Assembly: GCF_042657065.1 (NCBI RefSeq)
Contig: NZ_JBHSNF010000001.1
Span: 1,798,001 to 1,862,000 of the forward strand
Direction: 5' to 3'
From: Rhodanobacter ginsengisoli
GTDB lineage: Bacteria > Pseudomonadota > Gammaproteobacteria > Xanthomonadales > Rhodanobacteraceae
Length of the DNA stretch: 64,000 nucleotides
Translations under genes and position numbers: made by a program
The notes under the pieces: generated by a model
Told to the model about the DNA's origin: nothing
Seen by the model: the letters and a program-made list of their open reading frames with translations, nothing else
Databases searched by the model: none
In this document: positions 36,059 through 45,132 of the stretch, piece by piece
Position numbering within the stretch: the first letter of the stretch is position 1
Layout: each line of letters starts with the position of its first letter

Positions 36059-38926
36059 ATGTCTTCGACCCCCATCGGCCCTGCCACAAGTGAATCTCCG
36101 GGAGTATCGGTCGAGCACTTCTATGCCGCGCTGGCCGACATCGGAGACCTGGTGGCGGCGATGCCCCGTCCTCAGGCGCTGTATGCCGGAGTCATGGATA
36201 TTTTCGAGCGACATCTCGGTGCGATGCGGGTTCTGGTCGGGGAAATAGATCACGAAGCAGGCGTTCTGAGACGGCGTGCACCCGATCCGGTGCCGGAAGG
36301 ACAGGAGGACATCTATCCGGAGTTGGTGTCCCTGGCCATTGCCCGCCCCCGTTTCTGGGAGGGCAAGATCGAAGTCGAGCCGAATATCGTCGAGGCGCCG
36401 GGCCGCGAAGCCTTGCGTCCCGCTTATGCGCGGCATGGTATCCGCGCCTCGGCGGCGGTGCCGGTGCGTTGCTTCGGCAAGGTGCACGCGGCCCTGATTC
36501 TGCGCGCGCGCGACCCCGCGTTTTTTGCGCCCGAGCTGCTGCAACTGCTCGAGAGGGTGGCGCTCAGTGTCGGCCATGCGCTCGAGGGTGACGTGCAACG
36601 TACCCGGCTCGACCGCAGCCTCCTCGCTGCCGAGCGCAGTCAGCTGGCATTGAGGATCCTGAGCGAGACCCTCAAGGTCGCCACCCACGCGGGCAACGAG
36701 GAAGAGTTGTTCAACCAGGCCTGTCGGGTGGTGGTGGAAACGGGCGGCTACCCGGTGTGCTGGATGGGCTTGCTGGAGCAGGGTGGTTCGACACAGACGC
36801 TGAAGGCGCGCGCCCATGCGGGACGCGGTGCCGAGACTTACCAGGCGCTCGAAATCCAGCTCGCCGATCTCGACATTTCCACCAGTGTGAGCGCGGCCGT
36901 GATCAAGTCGGGGGAAGCACGAGTGAAGCTGCCCCGCGAAGGCGGTGCGCAAGGTTGGGCAGTGCATGCGCGCCAGCTGGAACTGAGGGCGTTGCTCGGG
37001 CTTCCCCTGCGCTTGCGTGGCCAGATCGGCGGGGTGATCGTGATCGGTGCAAGCTCGGAGGATGCGTTCTCCGGCGCGGAGCTCCGGATCTTCGATGAGA
37101 TGGCGCAGGAACTGAGCCTGGGACTCGAACGGCTGCGCGCCGGCAAGGCACAGTTCCTGGCGGAACAGGAGCTCAAGCTCAGCCTGCGCCGTTTCCAGGC
37201 CATTCTGGCAAGCAGGTATGCGGGCATTCTGGTGCTGGACAACGAGCGCGTGCAGTTCTGCAATGCGACGTTCTGCCGGCTGTTCGAGCTTGCCGAAACG
37301 CCGGACCAGCTTGTCGGGATGTCCTCGACGATGCTGCACGAGAGGATCCTCGAAGTTTTTGCGAACCCCGATCAGGAGCTCGAGCGGATACGCAGCATCC
37401 TCCTGGATGCCGCGCCGGTGGAGCTCGAGGAAGTCGCGCTCGACCGGGGCCGAACCTATCTGCGCAGCTTCGCGCCGATCACGTTCGATGACCGGCCGCA
37501 TGGTCGGGTCTGGCAATACATCGACATCACCGAACGCAAGGCGCAGGAGGCCGAAGTCGAGCGACTGGCTTACTATGATCCGCTGACCGCGCTTCCCAAT
37601 CGGCGGTTGTTCCTCGAGCTGCTGGAGCAGGGCCGCGGCCAGGCGCGCCGGCACCAGGTGCGACTGGCCGTAGGGGTACTCGACCTGGACGATTTCAAGC
37701 ACATCAACGACCAGTTCGGCCATGCGGCCGGAGACGAGGTCCTTGGGCGGGTCGCGCGACGGATCGCCGCTGTGCTGCGCGACGGCGATGTCGTCGCCCG
37801 GCTCGGCGGAGACAAGTTTGCACTGCTGCTGACGCATGCCAACAGTGAGCATGACGCGCGCCTGACCAGTGCAAGCATCCTGGAGACACTGCGTTACCCG
37901 ATGCCGTGGGAAGACAAGGTACTGCACCTGTCCGCCAGTCTCGGCTGGACGTTCTATCCGCAGGATGCCGCCGATGCGGAAACCCTTCTCGGGCATGCCG
38001 ATCTCGCCATGTACGACGCCAAGGATCAGGGACGCGACCGCGAGCAGGTCTATTCGTCGGCAATGGCGCTCGTCAACATCGAGCAGCGTTCGATGAAGGC
38101 GCGCGTGGCGGCCGCGCTGGAAGATGGACGCATGACGCTGCGTTTTCACCCGATCGTCGCCCTCGATACGGCGTCCGGTGACTGGCGGGTGGTCGGTGCA
38201 GAGGCCCTGCTGCGCATGCACGATGCGGCGCTCGGCCTGCTGTCGCCCGCGCTGTTCCATCATGCCCTCGACGACGCGAAGCTTGCGCGCCCGATAGGCC
38301 GCTATGTTCTGGACCGGGCCTTGCGGGCCAGCGCAGCCTGGCTGAACAAGGGGGTGCGGCTGTCCGTGGCGGTCAACATCAGCACGCGTCACCTGATGCA
38401 ACAGGAGTTCATCGCGGATATCGACGAGGCGCTTGCCGCCCATCCGGAGGTCGATGCCACTCTCTTGTGCATCGAGATCACGGAGACCGGTCCACTGGTC
38501 GATCCCACCGGGGCCCGTCAGGTCATCGACGAATGTCGCGCGCGGGGCATCAACGTGAGTCTGGACGATTTCGGAACCGGCAACGCGTCGCTCAGCCATG
38601 TCCAGCAGATGGATGTGGGGACGTTGAAGATCGACCAGAGTTTCGTGCGCGACATCCTGGTGGAACCGCGAAACATCGCGATCGCGGCGGGAATCCTCAC
38701 CACGGCACGCCTGCTGAAGATTGCCGTGATCGCCGAAGGCGTCGAGACGGAGGAACAGGGGGTGCTGCTGATCTCGCTGGGATGCGGACAGCTGCAGGGT
38801 CATGTCATCGCCGAACCGATGCTGGCGACGGCCATCCCGGCCTGGGTGGAGAACTGGGTGTATCCGGCCTCATGGCGACTGGCGGCGCCGGTGGTACTTG
38901 AACGCCGGCAGCCAAATATCAATTGA
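36059..38926 (+). CDS. GAF-GAF-PAS-GGDEF-EAL protein, probable c-di-GMP phosphodiesterase
   Basis: 955-residue cytoplasmic signalling protein without membrane segments. Two GAF-type sensor domains (about 30-180 and 205-360) and a PAS-like domain (about 375-505) precede a GGDEF domain (about 510-675) and an EAL domain (about 685-935). The GGDEF motif reads GGDKF at residues 583-587: lysine replaces the essential fourth-position acidic residue, so diguanylate cyclase activity is unlikely. The EAL site looks intact: E715 in EALLR, the NIS asparagine, ITE, D836-D837 in LDDFGTG, K857 in LKIDQSF and E893 in AEGVE. It therefore probably hydrolyses c-di-GMP, with the GGDEF domain perhaps sensing GTP. 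The ATG is chosen over an upstream GTG (36008) because conserved sequence starts after it. Confidence 0.88.
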   Translation: MSSTPIGPATSESPGVSVEHFYAALADIGDLVAAMPRPQALYAGVMDIFERHLGAMRVLVGEIDHEAGVLRRRAPDPVPEGQEDIYPELVSLAIARPRFWEGKIEVEPNIVEAPGREALRPAYARHGIRASAAVPVRCFGKVHAALILRARDPAFFAPELLQLLERVALSVGHALEGDVQRTRLDRSLLAAERSQLALRILSETLKVATHAGNEEELFNQACRVVVETGGYPVCWMGLLEQGGSTQTLKARAHAGRGAETYQALEIQLADLDISTSVSAAVIKSGEARVKLPREGGAQGWAVHARQLELRALLGLPLRLRGQIGGVIVIGASSEDAFSGAELRIFDEMAQELSLGLERLRAGKAQFLAEQELKLSLRRFQAILASRYAGILVLDNERVQFCNATFCRLFELAETPDQLVGMSSTMLHERILEVFANPDQELERIRSILLDAAPVELEEVALDRGRTYLRSFAPITFDDRPHGRVWQYIDITERKAQEAEVERLAYYDPLTALPNRRLFLELLEQGRGQARRHQVRLAVGVLDLDDFKHINDQFGHAAGDEVLGRVARRIAAVLRDGDVVARLGGDKFALLLTHANSEHDARLTSASILETLRYPMPWEDKVLHLSASLGWTFYPQDAADAETLLGHADLAMYDAKDQGRDREQVYSSAMALVNIEQRSMKARVAAALEDGRMTLRFHPIVALDTASGDWRVVGAEALLRMHDAALGLLSPALFHHALDDAKLARPIGRYVLDRALRASAAWLNKGVRLSVAVNISTRHLMQQEFIADIDEALAAHPEVDATLLCIEITETGPLVDPTGARQVIDECRARGINVSLDDFGTGNASLSHVQQMDVGTLKIDQSFVRDILVEPRNIAIAAGILTTARLLKIAVIAEGVETEEQGVLLISLGCGQLQGHVIAEPMLATAIPAWVENWVYPASWRLAAPVVLERRQPNIN

Positions 38927-38928
38927 TC

Positions 38929-39015
38929 TGGTGCCTGGGGCGGGAATCGAACCCGCATAGCCTTGCGGCTGAGGGATTTTAAGTCCCTTGCGTCTACCAG
39001 TTTCGCCACCCAGGC
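38929..39015 (-). tRNA. tRNA-Leu (anticodon TAA)
   Basis: 87-nt class II tRNA with encoded CCA. The acceptor GCCTGGG pairs with CCCAGGC. The anticodon stem-loop AGGGA-CTTAAAA-TCCCT presents UAA. The long variable arm AGCCGCAAGGCT forms a hairpin. It is convergent with the GGDEF/EAL gene, only 2 nt beyond its stop codon. Confidence 0.97.
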
Positions 39016-39112
39016 AGGGGCATCGAAGTGCGTCGCGGGCACGCCCGTGAGCGGTGCGAATCGTAGCATGCGCGACGTTGCCAGCCGTTGCCGGCAGGCA
39101 GGGAAGGCGGCC

Positions 39113-40348
39113 TCAGATCAGGCTTCTGAAAATATGGATGCCGGCGCTGTACTCGCCGACGATCGTGCCTGCGCTGACCAGGAAGAAGTTGAGCAGGGTG
39201 CGTGCCACCCGGTTGGTCCACCAGCCACTCCAGTGCACGATGTCGTCGCGCAGGCTGTCGAAGTCGACCACCCGCGGGTGCCGTACCCAGGCTTCGGTCA
39301 TGGCGCTGATGCCGCCGGCGGGGATGCCGGGGCGAAAGGGCTTGATCGGCGCGGCGATGAAGGCGGCGGTGATGCTCAGCGGATGGCCGCCGGCGATCAC
39401 CGCGCCGAGCGCGGCGAAGCCTCCGGTGAACAACACCCACGCGAGCAAGGCATTCGTGCCGAGCGCCGCGTTGCGGTGAAATGCCCAGGCGATCGCGGCG
39501 AACACCAGCAGCACCAGCCCTGCGGCCAGCCACTTCGGCCACTGCGACTTCGGCGGCGAACTGGCGAGCGTGGCGACCGTGACGGCCGGGTCATCCTGCT
39601 GCTCGCGCAGCTGCGTGGACAGACCCTTGAGGTGGCCGGCACCGATGACCACCAGGACCCGGCGACCCTCCGTGCCGCCGCCGCTCCAGGCGGCCTCCTC
39701 GCGCAGGCGCGCGGCCATGAAGGCGTCGCGTTCGCCGATCAGGCTTTCGTACAGCGGCTTCGATTCGCTGGCGAATTCACTGAAGGCACTTTCCAGCAGG
39801 TCGCCCTGTTTCAGTCGCTCGACTTCGGCCTGTTCGATTTCGTCGCGCTCGAACACGCTGGCCAGCAGGCCGCCAAGCAGGCCGAAGCGCTGCCAGAAGC
39901 CCACGCTGCGCCAGGCCCGCTTCAGCGTGGTACCGACTTCGCGATCGATCAGCCACAGCGGCATGCCGCGTTGTTCGGCGCCGTCCATCGCGGCCTTCAT
40001 CTCGGCGCCAGGCAGGATCCCGGACTGGTCGGCCAGGCGTTTCTGGAACGTGGACAGCACCAGGCTGGCGGCGACCATGCCGGCCTTGCCCTGACGGATC
40101 ACCTTGAACAGATCCATCTGCTTGAACGCTTCCGGGTCGCGCATGCTCTGCGCGCGGCTGTCGCAGAGTTCCACCGCGACCGCGTCGAAGTGCTCGTGGG
40201 CGAGCAAGGCCTCGACCGCCTCCATGCTGCTGCGCGAGACATGCGCGGTGCCGAGCATCACGTATTCCACGCCATCACGTTGCACGCGCTCGATCGGCTG
40301 CCCCTGCAAGGCGGGCAATGGGGAAGCTTCGGTTTCGGTAACACTCAT
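39113..40348 (-). CDS. TraB-family membrane protein (TraB/PrgY/GumN type)
   Basis: 411 residues. The N-terminal TraB domain (about 20-250) has the conserved GTAHVSRSS motif (GxxH), VAVELCDSR (ExxxR) and VIGAGHLKG. These are shared with pheromone-shutdown proteins and with the TIKI metalloprotease fold. The C-terminal part has about four membrane segments (WLAAGLVLLVFAAIAWAF, LLAWVLFTGGFAALGAVIAGG and others). Proteolytic activity is a fold-level inference only. The start MSVTETEAS is chosen at the beginning of the conserved region. Third gene after aguA-aguB on the same strand, 78 nt downstream. Confidence 0.83.
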   Translation of the reverse strand: MSVTETEASPLPALQGQPIERVQRDGVEYVMLGTAHVSRSSMEAVEALLAHEHFDAVAVELCDSRAQSMRDPEAFKQMDLFKVIRQGKAGMVAASLVLSTFQKRLADQSGILPGAEMKAAMDGAEQRGMPLWLIDREVGTTLKRAWRSVGFWQRFGLLGGLLASVFERDEIEQAEVERLKQGDLLESAFSEFASESKPLYESLIGERDAFMAARLREEAAWSGGGTEGRRVLVVIGAGHLKGLSTQLREQQDDPAVTVATLASSPPKSQWPKWLAAGLVLLVFAAIAWAFHRNAALGTNALLAWVLFTGGFAALGAVIAGGHPLSITAAFIAAPIKPFRPGIPAGGISAMTEAWVRHPRVVDFDSLRDDIVHWSGWWTNRVARTLLNFFLVSAGTIVGEYSAGIHIFRSLI

Positions 40349-40426
40349 GCGATCAGCACGCCGGTCGTTGGGGGATGGTCCAAGCATGGGGACGCCACCC
40401 GTGTGGAACAAGCAAGCGGCACGCCG

Positions 40427-41317
40427 TCAGTCACGAAAGCGCCTGAGCAGGTCGGCATAGGCATCGATGCGGCGATCGCGCAGGAACGGCCAGATCCGGC
40501 GTACATGCTCGCTGCGCGCCAGGTCGATGTCGGCCAGCAGCAACTGACGCTGGCCGTGGCCGGCCTGGGCCAGGAATTCCCCTTGCGGCCCGGCGACAAA
40601 GCTCGACCCCCAGAACTGGATGCCGGCACCCACCCCGGAGGGATCGGCTTCGAGGCCGGTGCGGTTGCACGACAGCAGCGGCAGGCCATTGGCCACGGCA
40701 TGGCCGCGCTGCACGGTGATCCACGCATCGCGCTGGCGATCCTTCTCGGCCTGGTCGTCGTTCGGATCCCAGCCGATCGCGGTGGGATAGAGCAGCAGCT
40801 CGGCGCCGGCCAGCGCCATCAGGCGCGCCGCTTCCGGATACCACTGATCCCAGCACACCAGCACGCCGAGCCGGCCGACCGAGGTATCGATCGGTTCGAA
40901 ACCCAGGTCGCCGGGGGTGAAATAGAACTTTTCGTAGAATGCCGGATCGTCCGGGATGTGCATCTTGCGGTACTTTCCCGCGATCGCGGCCGAACGATCG
41001 AACACCACCGCGGTGTTGTGATACAGCCCGGCGGCGCGGCGCTCGAACAGCGAGGCGACCACCACCAGCTGCAGTTCCTCGGCCAGCTTGCCGATGCGTG
41101 CCGTGCCCGGGCCGGGAATGCTCTCGGCCTGGTCGAACACCTCGACCGACTCGTGCTGGCAGAAGTACGGGCCGTTGTGCAGTTCCTGCAGCAGCACCAG
41201 TTCGACGCCCGCGGCCGCGGCTTCGCGCAGGCCGGCCTCGATGGCGTCGAGATTGGCGTCGCGGCTGCCGCGGTCGGTTTCCTGCAGCAGCGCGACCTTC
41301 AGGGTCTTGCGGGTCAT
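40427..41317 (-). CDS. aguB: N-carbamoylputrescine amidase
   Basis: Nitrilase-superfamily enzyme that hydrolyses N-carbamoylputrescine to putrescine, CO2 and ammonia: the last step of the agmatine route to putrescine. The 296 residues carry the catalytic triad in context: Glu in VLLQELHNGPYF (about residue 45), Lys in GKYRKMHIPDDP (about 118) and Cys in LGVLVCWDQWYPEAARL (about 155). It is paired with aguA 65 nt upstream on the same strand, which fixes the substrate more firmly than the family alone. Confidence 0.95.
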   Translation of the reverse strand: MTRKTLKVALLQETDRGSRDANLDAIEAGLREAAAAGVELVLLQELHNGPYFCQHESVEVFDQAESIPGPGTARIGKLAEELQLVVVASLFERRAAGLYHNTAVVFDRSAAIAGKYRKMHIPDDPAFYEKFYFTPGDLGFEPIDTSVGRLGVLVCWDQWYPEAARLMALAGAELLLYPTAIGWDPNDDQAEKDRQRDAWITVQRGHAVANGLPLLSCNRTGLEADPSGVGAGIQFWGSSFVAGPQGEFLAQAGHGQRQLLLADIDLARSEHVRRIWPFLRDRRIDAYADLLRRFRD

Positions 41318-41382
41318 CGGCTTGAGTCCTCGGCGGTGGCCTGATGTGGCAGGCCGGGAAGTTTAGCCGATGCGGGTGAAAC

Positions 41383-42417
41383 TCAAGTCAGGCCCGCCGG
41401 CAACTGCATGGTGATGCAGTGCAGGCTGCCGTTCTGCCAGATCAGCGGGCGGCAGGGTACCTGTACGATCTCGCGACCGGGATGGGCGCTGCCGATGATG
41501 CGGGCCGCCTCGTCATCGGCCGGGTCGTCATAGGCCGGTACCAGCACCGCGCCGTTGACGATCAGGTAGTTGGCATACGAAGCCGCCAGCCGCCGGCCTT
41601 CATCGAGGATGGGCCGGGCCCAGGGCAACGGATAAAGCCGATACGGACGACCATCGGGTGTACGCAGTGCGGCCAGTTCGGTCGCCATGCGTTGCAGTTC
41701 GTCATGGTGCGGATCGCTGGCATCGGCGCAGGCCTGGTAGACGATGCGATCGTCGGGCGCAAAACGCGCCAGCGTGTCGATATGCGCGTCGGTGTCGTCG
41801 CCTTCGAGGTAGCCATAGTCCAGCCACAGCACGCGGGAAGCGTGCAGGCTGTCGCGCAGGATCGCGCTCATGTCATCGCGCGACTGGTCCGGATGACGCT
41901 GCACCAGGCAGCGCCAGGTGGTCAGTACGGTGCCTGCGCCATCGCTTTCGATGCCGCCGCCTTCCAGCGCCCAGTCGATGCGCTTGTGCGTCGCCGTGCC
42001 GAACACACCGGCCTGCACCAGTCCGGCCACCAGTGCATCGTCCTGCGCGGCGCCGAACTTGCCGCCCCAGCCGGTGAAGCGGAAATCGGTCAGCTGGAAT
42101 GCGCCATGCCCGTCCTTCAGCGTGATCGGCCCGGAATCGCGCAGCCAGGTATCGTCGTAGGACAGTTGCACGAAGCGGACACGACCGGGATCGACGCCGG
42201 CCTGCTTCAGCAGGCTGTCGACGCGGGCGCGCAAGGTCTCGTCGGCAACCACGACGATCAGTTGCTGGAAACGGGTGACCGCGGCGGCGAGCGCCACGTA
42301 GGTGGATTCCACCGATGCCAGTCGGTCGGCCCAGTCGGTGCCGGCATGCGGCCACGCGATCAGCACCGCGGCCTGCGGTTCCCATTCCGCCGGCAGGCGC
42401 AAGGATTGGTCGGTCAT
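41383..42417 (-). CDS. aguA: Agmatine deiminase
   Basis: Peptidylarginine-deiminase-fold enzyme converting agmatine to N-carbamoylputrescine and ammonia. The 344 residues have the family segments LPAEWEPQAAVLIAWPH at the N terminus, SYDDTWLRDSGPI (catalytic Asp region), WALEGGGIESDGAG and DDTDAHIDTLARF (catalytic His). The nucleophilic cysteine is in GSLHCITMQLPAG near the C terminus. The start MTDQSLRLP agrees with the family; an upstream ATG is rejected. First gene of the agu pair. Confidence 0.96.
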   Translation of the reverse strand: MTDQSLRLPAEWEPQAAVLIAWPHAGTDWADRLASVESTYVALAAAVTRFQQLIVVVADETLRARVDSLLKQAGVDPGRVRFVQLSYDDTWLRDSGPITLKDGHGAFQLTDFRFTGWGGKFGAAQDDALVAGLVQAGVFGTATHKRIDWALEGGGIESDGAGTVLTTWRCLVQRHPDQSRDDMSAILRDSLHASRVLWLDYGYLEGDDTDAHIDTLARFAPDDRIVYQACADASDPHHDELQRMATELAALRTPDGRPYRLYPLPWARPILDEGRRLAASYANYLIVNGAVLVPAYDDPADDEAARIIGSAHPGREIVQVPCRPLIWQNGSLHCITMQLPAGLT

Positions 42418-42555
42418 GACGGAATTCTCGTGCGTGTAGTGTGGCGCCTGCACTGGCACCCGGTCGCGCATTTTAAGCGATAGCGCAACGACAAAACGGC
42501 AGGGCTGGCGTCTTGCACGCCCGCCGGAGGTTGCGCACAGGGATGTGCGCCAATG

Positions 42556-42586
42556 AAAACGCGGCCCGCGTCGCCACGGGCCGCGT
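42556..42586 (-). terminator. Terminator of the BamE-like gene
   Basis: Minus strand: 10-bp GC stem (42586-42577 with 42568-42559), 8-nt loop, then TTTTC. It lies about 18 nt after the stop codon. Confidence 0.75.
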
Positions 42587-42604
42587 CAGTCCGGGTGCGC
42601 GCGG

Positions 42605-42967
42605 TCAGTTGACGGCGGCGGGATGGGTGTTGTTGCCGGCCGGCGTATTGAGTACCGAGTGGATCACGTGGCTGTGTTCGAAATACACGATGAAGCCCGG
42701 GTATTCCCAGCGATTGATCTGCGGGTGCTTCCTGGTGTCGCCGCCGCGCGGCGACAACTTGCGCTGCGGCGCACCCCAGGTCTTCTCGACCTGGCTCATG
42801 CTGAGCCCGCGACGGGGCAGGTTCATGGTTTTTTCCTGCTGCACACGATGGATCAGCAGGCTGTCGCCATGCTTTGACTGTGCGGCGTGGATCGGCTGTG
42901 ACAAACCGAAACCGGCGACGGCGACCATCATGGCGATGACCGGCAAACTGCTCGTGAACTTGACCAT
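42605..42967 (-). CDS. Small exported protein with BamE/SmpA-like segment
   Basis: 120 residues. A signal peptide (MVKFTSSLPVIAMMVAVAGFG..., cleaved near IHAA-QS) is followed by a short domain. Its LPRRGLSMSQVEKTWGAP...INRWEYPGFIVYFEHSHVIHSVL pattern resembles the helix-hairpin of BamE/SmpA-OmlA domains (G-M-S-xx-V-xx-xWGxP). There is no lipobox cysteine, so it is probably soluble in the periplasm. The ATG is chosen because GGAGAGGGG lies just upstream; the ATG five codons earlier is within that signal. Function unknown. Confidence 0.75.
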   Translation of the reverse strand: MVKFTSSLPVIAMMVAVAGFGLSQPIHAAQSKHGDSLLIHRVQQEKTMNLPRRGLSMSQVEKTWGAPQRKLSPRGGDTRKHPQINRWEYPGFIVYFEHSHVIHSVLNTPAGNNTHPAAVN

Positions 42968-43171
42968 GGTTCCCCTCTCCATACAAGGCTGTATGCGGCG
43001 TCGTTGTAGCAGAACCGGTCATGCTACGCCATGCCGACCTGCGCCGATTGCGATGGGTTCGGCATTCGGCCAGCGCACGGGCAGGACCGGCTGGTTCATC
43101 GAGAATAACGCCATCACGGCTATCATGGGCGGCTGCGGGCGAATGCCTGCCCGGTCCGGATACTGTTTTTC

Positions 43172-45121
43172 ATGATTTCGTTTCGACATTTCGCCTTGCG
43201 CCGCGGTACCCGACTGCTGCTCTCCGACATCGACCTGGTGATCCAGAGCGGCTGGCGGCTGGGTGTGATCGGTCGCAACGGCTGCGGCAAATCCAGCCTG
43301 TTCGCCGCCTTGCAGGGCAAGCTGGAGAGCGACGCCGGCGAACTGGACATGCCGGCCAAGCTGCGGCTGGCCTCGGTGGCGCAGGAAACCCCGGCGTTGC
43401 CGGACGCGGCGATCGACTACGTGCTCGGTGGCGACGAGGAACTGGCCGCGGCACTGCAGGCCGAGGCCGAGGCGGGAGAGTGCGGCGACATGGATGCGAT
43501 GGCCAGGGCACACCAGCGGATCGAGGAGCTGCATGGCTACGATGGCCGCGCCCGCGCCGGCCGTCTGATGCACGGCCTGGGCTTTCCGCCGGAAACCCAC
43601 GAACGCGCGGTGCAGGAGTTCTCCGGCGGTTGGCGCGGCCGGCTGAACCTGGCGCGGGCGCTGATGTGTCCGTCCGACCTGCTGCTGCTGGACGAGCCGA
43701 CCAACCATCTCGATCTCGACGCCGTGTTGTGGCTGGAGGAATGGCTGCGCCGCTACCAGGGCACGTTGCTGATCATCTCGCACGATCGCGAGTTCCTCGA
43801 TGGCGTCATCACCCACACGCTGCATCTCAACGACGGCAAGGCGATCCTGTACAGCGGCAACTACAGTGCGTTCGAGCGCCTGCGCGCCGAACAGTTGCGC
43901 CAGCAGCAGATCTCGCACGAGCGGGCGCAGGCCGAGCGGGCGCACCTGCAGTCCTTCGTCGATCGCTTCAAGGCCAAGGCCAGCAAGGCCAAACAGGCGC
44001 AGTCGCGGATGAAGCGGCTGGAGAAGATGGTCGGTACCGAGGCGGTGCGTGCCGAGCGGCCCTTCAGCTTCCAGTTTCCAGTGCCGGGGCGGCTGCCCGA
44101 TTCGATGCTGCAGCTGGAGGACATCACGGCCGGCTATCTCGCCGATCCATCCACCCGCGGGGGGGATGCCGAGGTGGCGAACATCATCCTTGCCGACGTC
44201 CGCTTCAGCCTGGAGGCGGGTGAGCGTATCGGCCTGCTTGGCCCGAATGGCGCGGGCAAGTCCACCCTGGTGAAGACCCTGGTGGGTGAACTCGAGCCGT
44301 TCAGCGGTGAGCGCAAGGCGCACAAGGATCTGAAGATCGGCTATTTCGCCCAGCACACGGTGGAAAGCCTGCGCGAGGGCGCCAGTGCGCTGGACCATCT
44401 GCAGGACAAGGCGCCGGGTGTGGCCACCCAGGTCATGCGCGACTTTCTCGGCACCTGGAATTTTGCCGGCGAGCGGGCATTCGAATCGGTCGATGGGTTC
44501 TCCGGTGGTGAGCGGGCGCGCCTGGCACTGGCACTGATTGCATGGGACAAGCCGAACCTGCTGCTGCTGGATGAACCGACCAACCATCTCGATCTGGACA
44601 TGCGCGAGGCGCTGGCCGATGCACTGGCCGACTTCGATGGTGCGCTGGTGCTGGTCTCGCACGATCGCCACCTGCTCGGCATGGTCTGCGACAGCTTCTG
44701 GCGCGTGGCCGATGGCATGGTGGAAAACTTCGACGGCGACCTGGACGACTACGCGCGCTGGCTGAAAACCCGCGGCGCGGCCAACAAGAAGGCGGCGAAG
44801 GCCGGGGCGGCGGCGCTCAAGCCGGTGGTGAAGGTGGTGAAGGTCGAGCCGGAGGTGTCGCCCGAAGAGCGGCGCCGGCAGGCCGCTGCCCAGCGCGAGA
44901 GCGAAAAGGGCTCGCGCCAGCGCGTGAAGCGGATCGAGACCCGCACCGCCAGCATCGACAACGAACTGACCGCGCTGGAGGCCCAGCTGGCCGACCCGGC
45001 GACCTACAGCGGATCCACCAGCGAGATGATGCGGCTGGGCCAGCGCCAGACCGAACTGCGGCGCGAAAAGGAAGCGCTGGAAACGGAGTGGCTGGAGCTG
45101 GTCGAGCAACTGGAAGCCTAG
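43172..45121 (+). CDS. yheS: ABC-F family ATPase, YheS-like
   Basis: 649-residue soluble protein with two ABC domains and no membrane segments. Walker A motifs are GRNGCGKSSLF (about residue 36) and GPNGAGKSTLV (about 358). The signatures are FSGGWRGRLNLA and FSGGERARLALA, and Walker B motifs are LLLLDEPTNHLDL in both halves. The linker between domains (about 240-290) is a charged helix pair, the P-site tRNA interaction motif of ABC-F translation factors. A C-terminal coiled coil (about 560-649) ends EWLELVEQLEA. ABC-F members relieve ribosome stalling; YheS is the closest type by length and C-terminal coil. Confidence 0.9.
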   Translation: MISFRHFALRRGTRLLLSDIDLVIQSGWRLGVIGRNGCGKSSLFAALQGKLESDAGELDMPAKLRLASVAQETPALPDAAIDYVLGGDEELAAALQAEAEAGECGDMDAMARAHQRIEELHGYDGRARAGRLMHGLGFPPETHERAVQEFSGGWRGRLNLARALMCPSDLLLLDEPTNHLDLDAVLWLEEWLRRYQGTLLIISHDREFLDGVITHTLHLNDGKAILYSGNYSAFERLRAEQLRQQQISHERAQAERAHLQSFVDRFKAKASKAKQAQSRMKRLEKMVGTEAVRAERPFSFQFPVPGRLPDSMLQLEDITAGYLADPSTRGGDAEVANIILADVRFSLEAGERIGLLGPNGAGKSTLVKTLVGELEPFSGERKAHKDLKIGYFAQHTVESLREGASALDHLQDKAPGVATQVMRDFLGTWNFAGERAFESVDGFSGGERARLALALIAWDKPNLLLLDEPTNHLDLDMREALADALADFDGALVLVSHDRHLLGMVCDSFWRVADGMVENFDGDLDDYARWLKTRGAANKKAAKAGAAALKPVVKVVKVEPEVSPEERRRQAAAQRESEKGSRQRVKRIETRTASIDNELTALEAQLADPATYSGSTSEMMRLGQRQTELRREKEALETEWLELVEQLEA

Positions 45122-45132
45122 GACTGCGAAGG

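Noticed and set aside
35957..38803. Long minus-strand open frame opposite the GGDEF/EAL gene
   Set aside because: The plus strand has continuous GAF, PAS, GGDEF and EAL motifs. The antisense frame has no recognisable domain and begins inside coding sequence.
43172..45121. Antibiotic-resistance ABC-F protein
   Set aside because: Length, linker and C-terminal coiled coil fit housekeeping YheS-like factors. Nothing in the sequence indicates a resistance-type linker.
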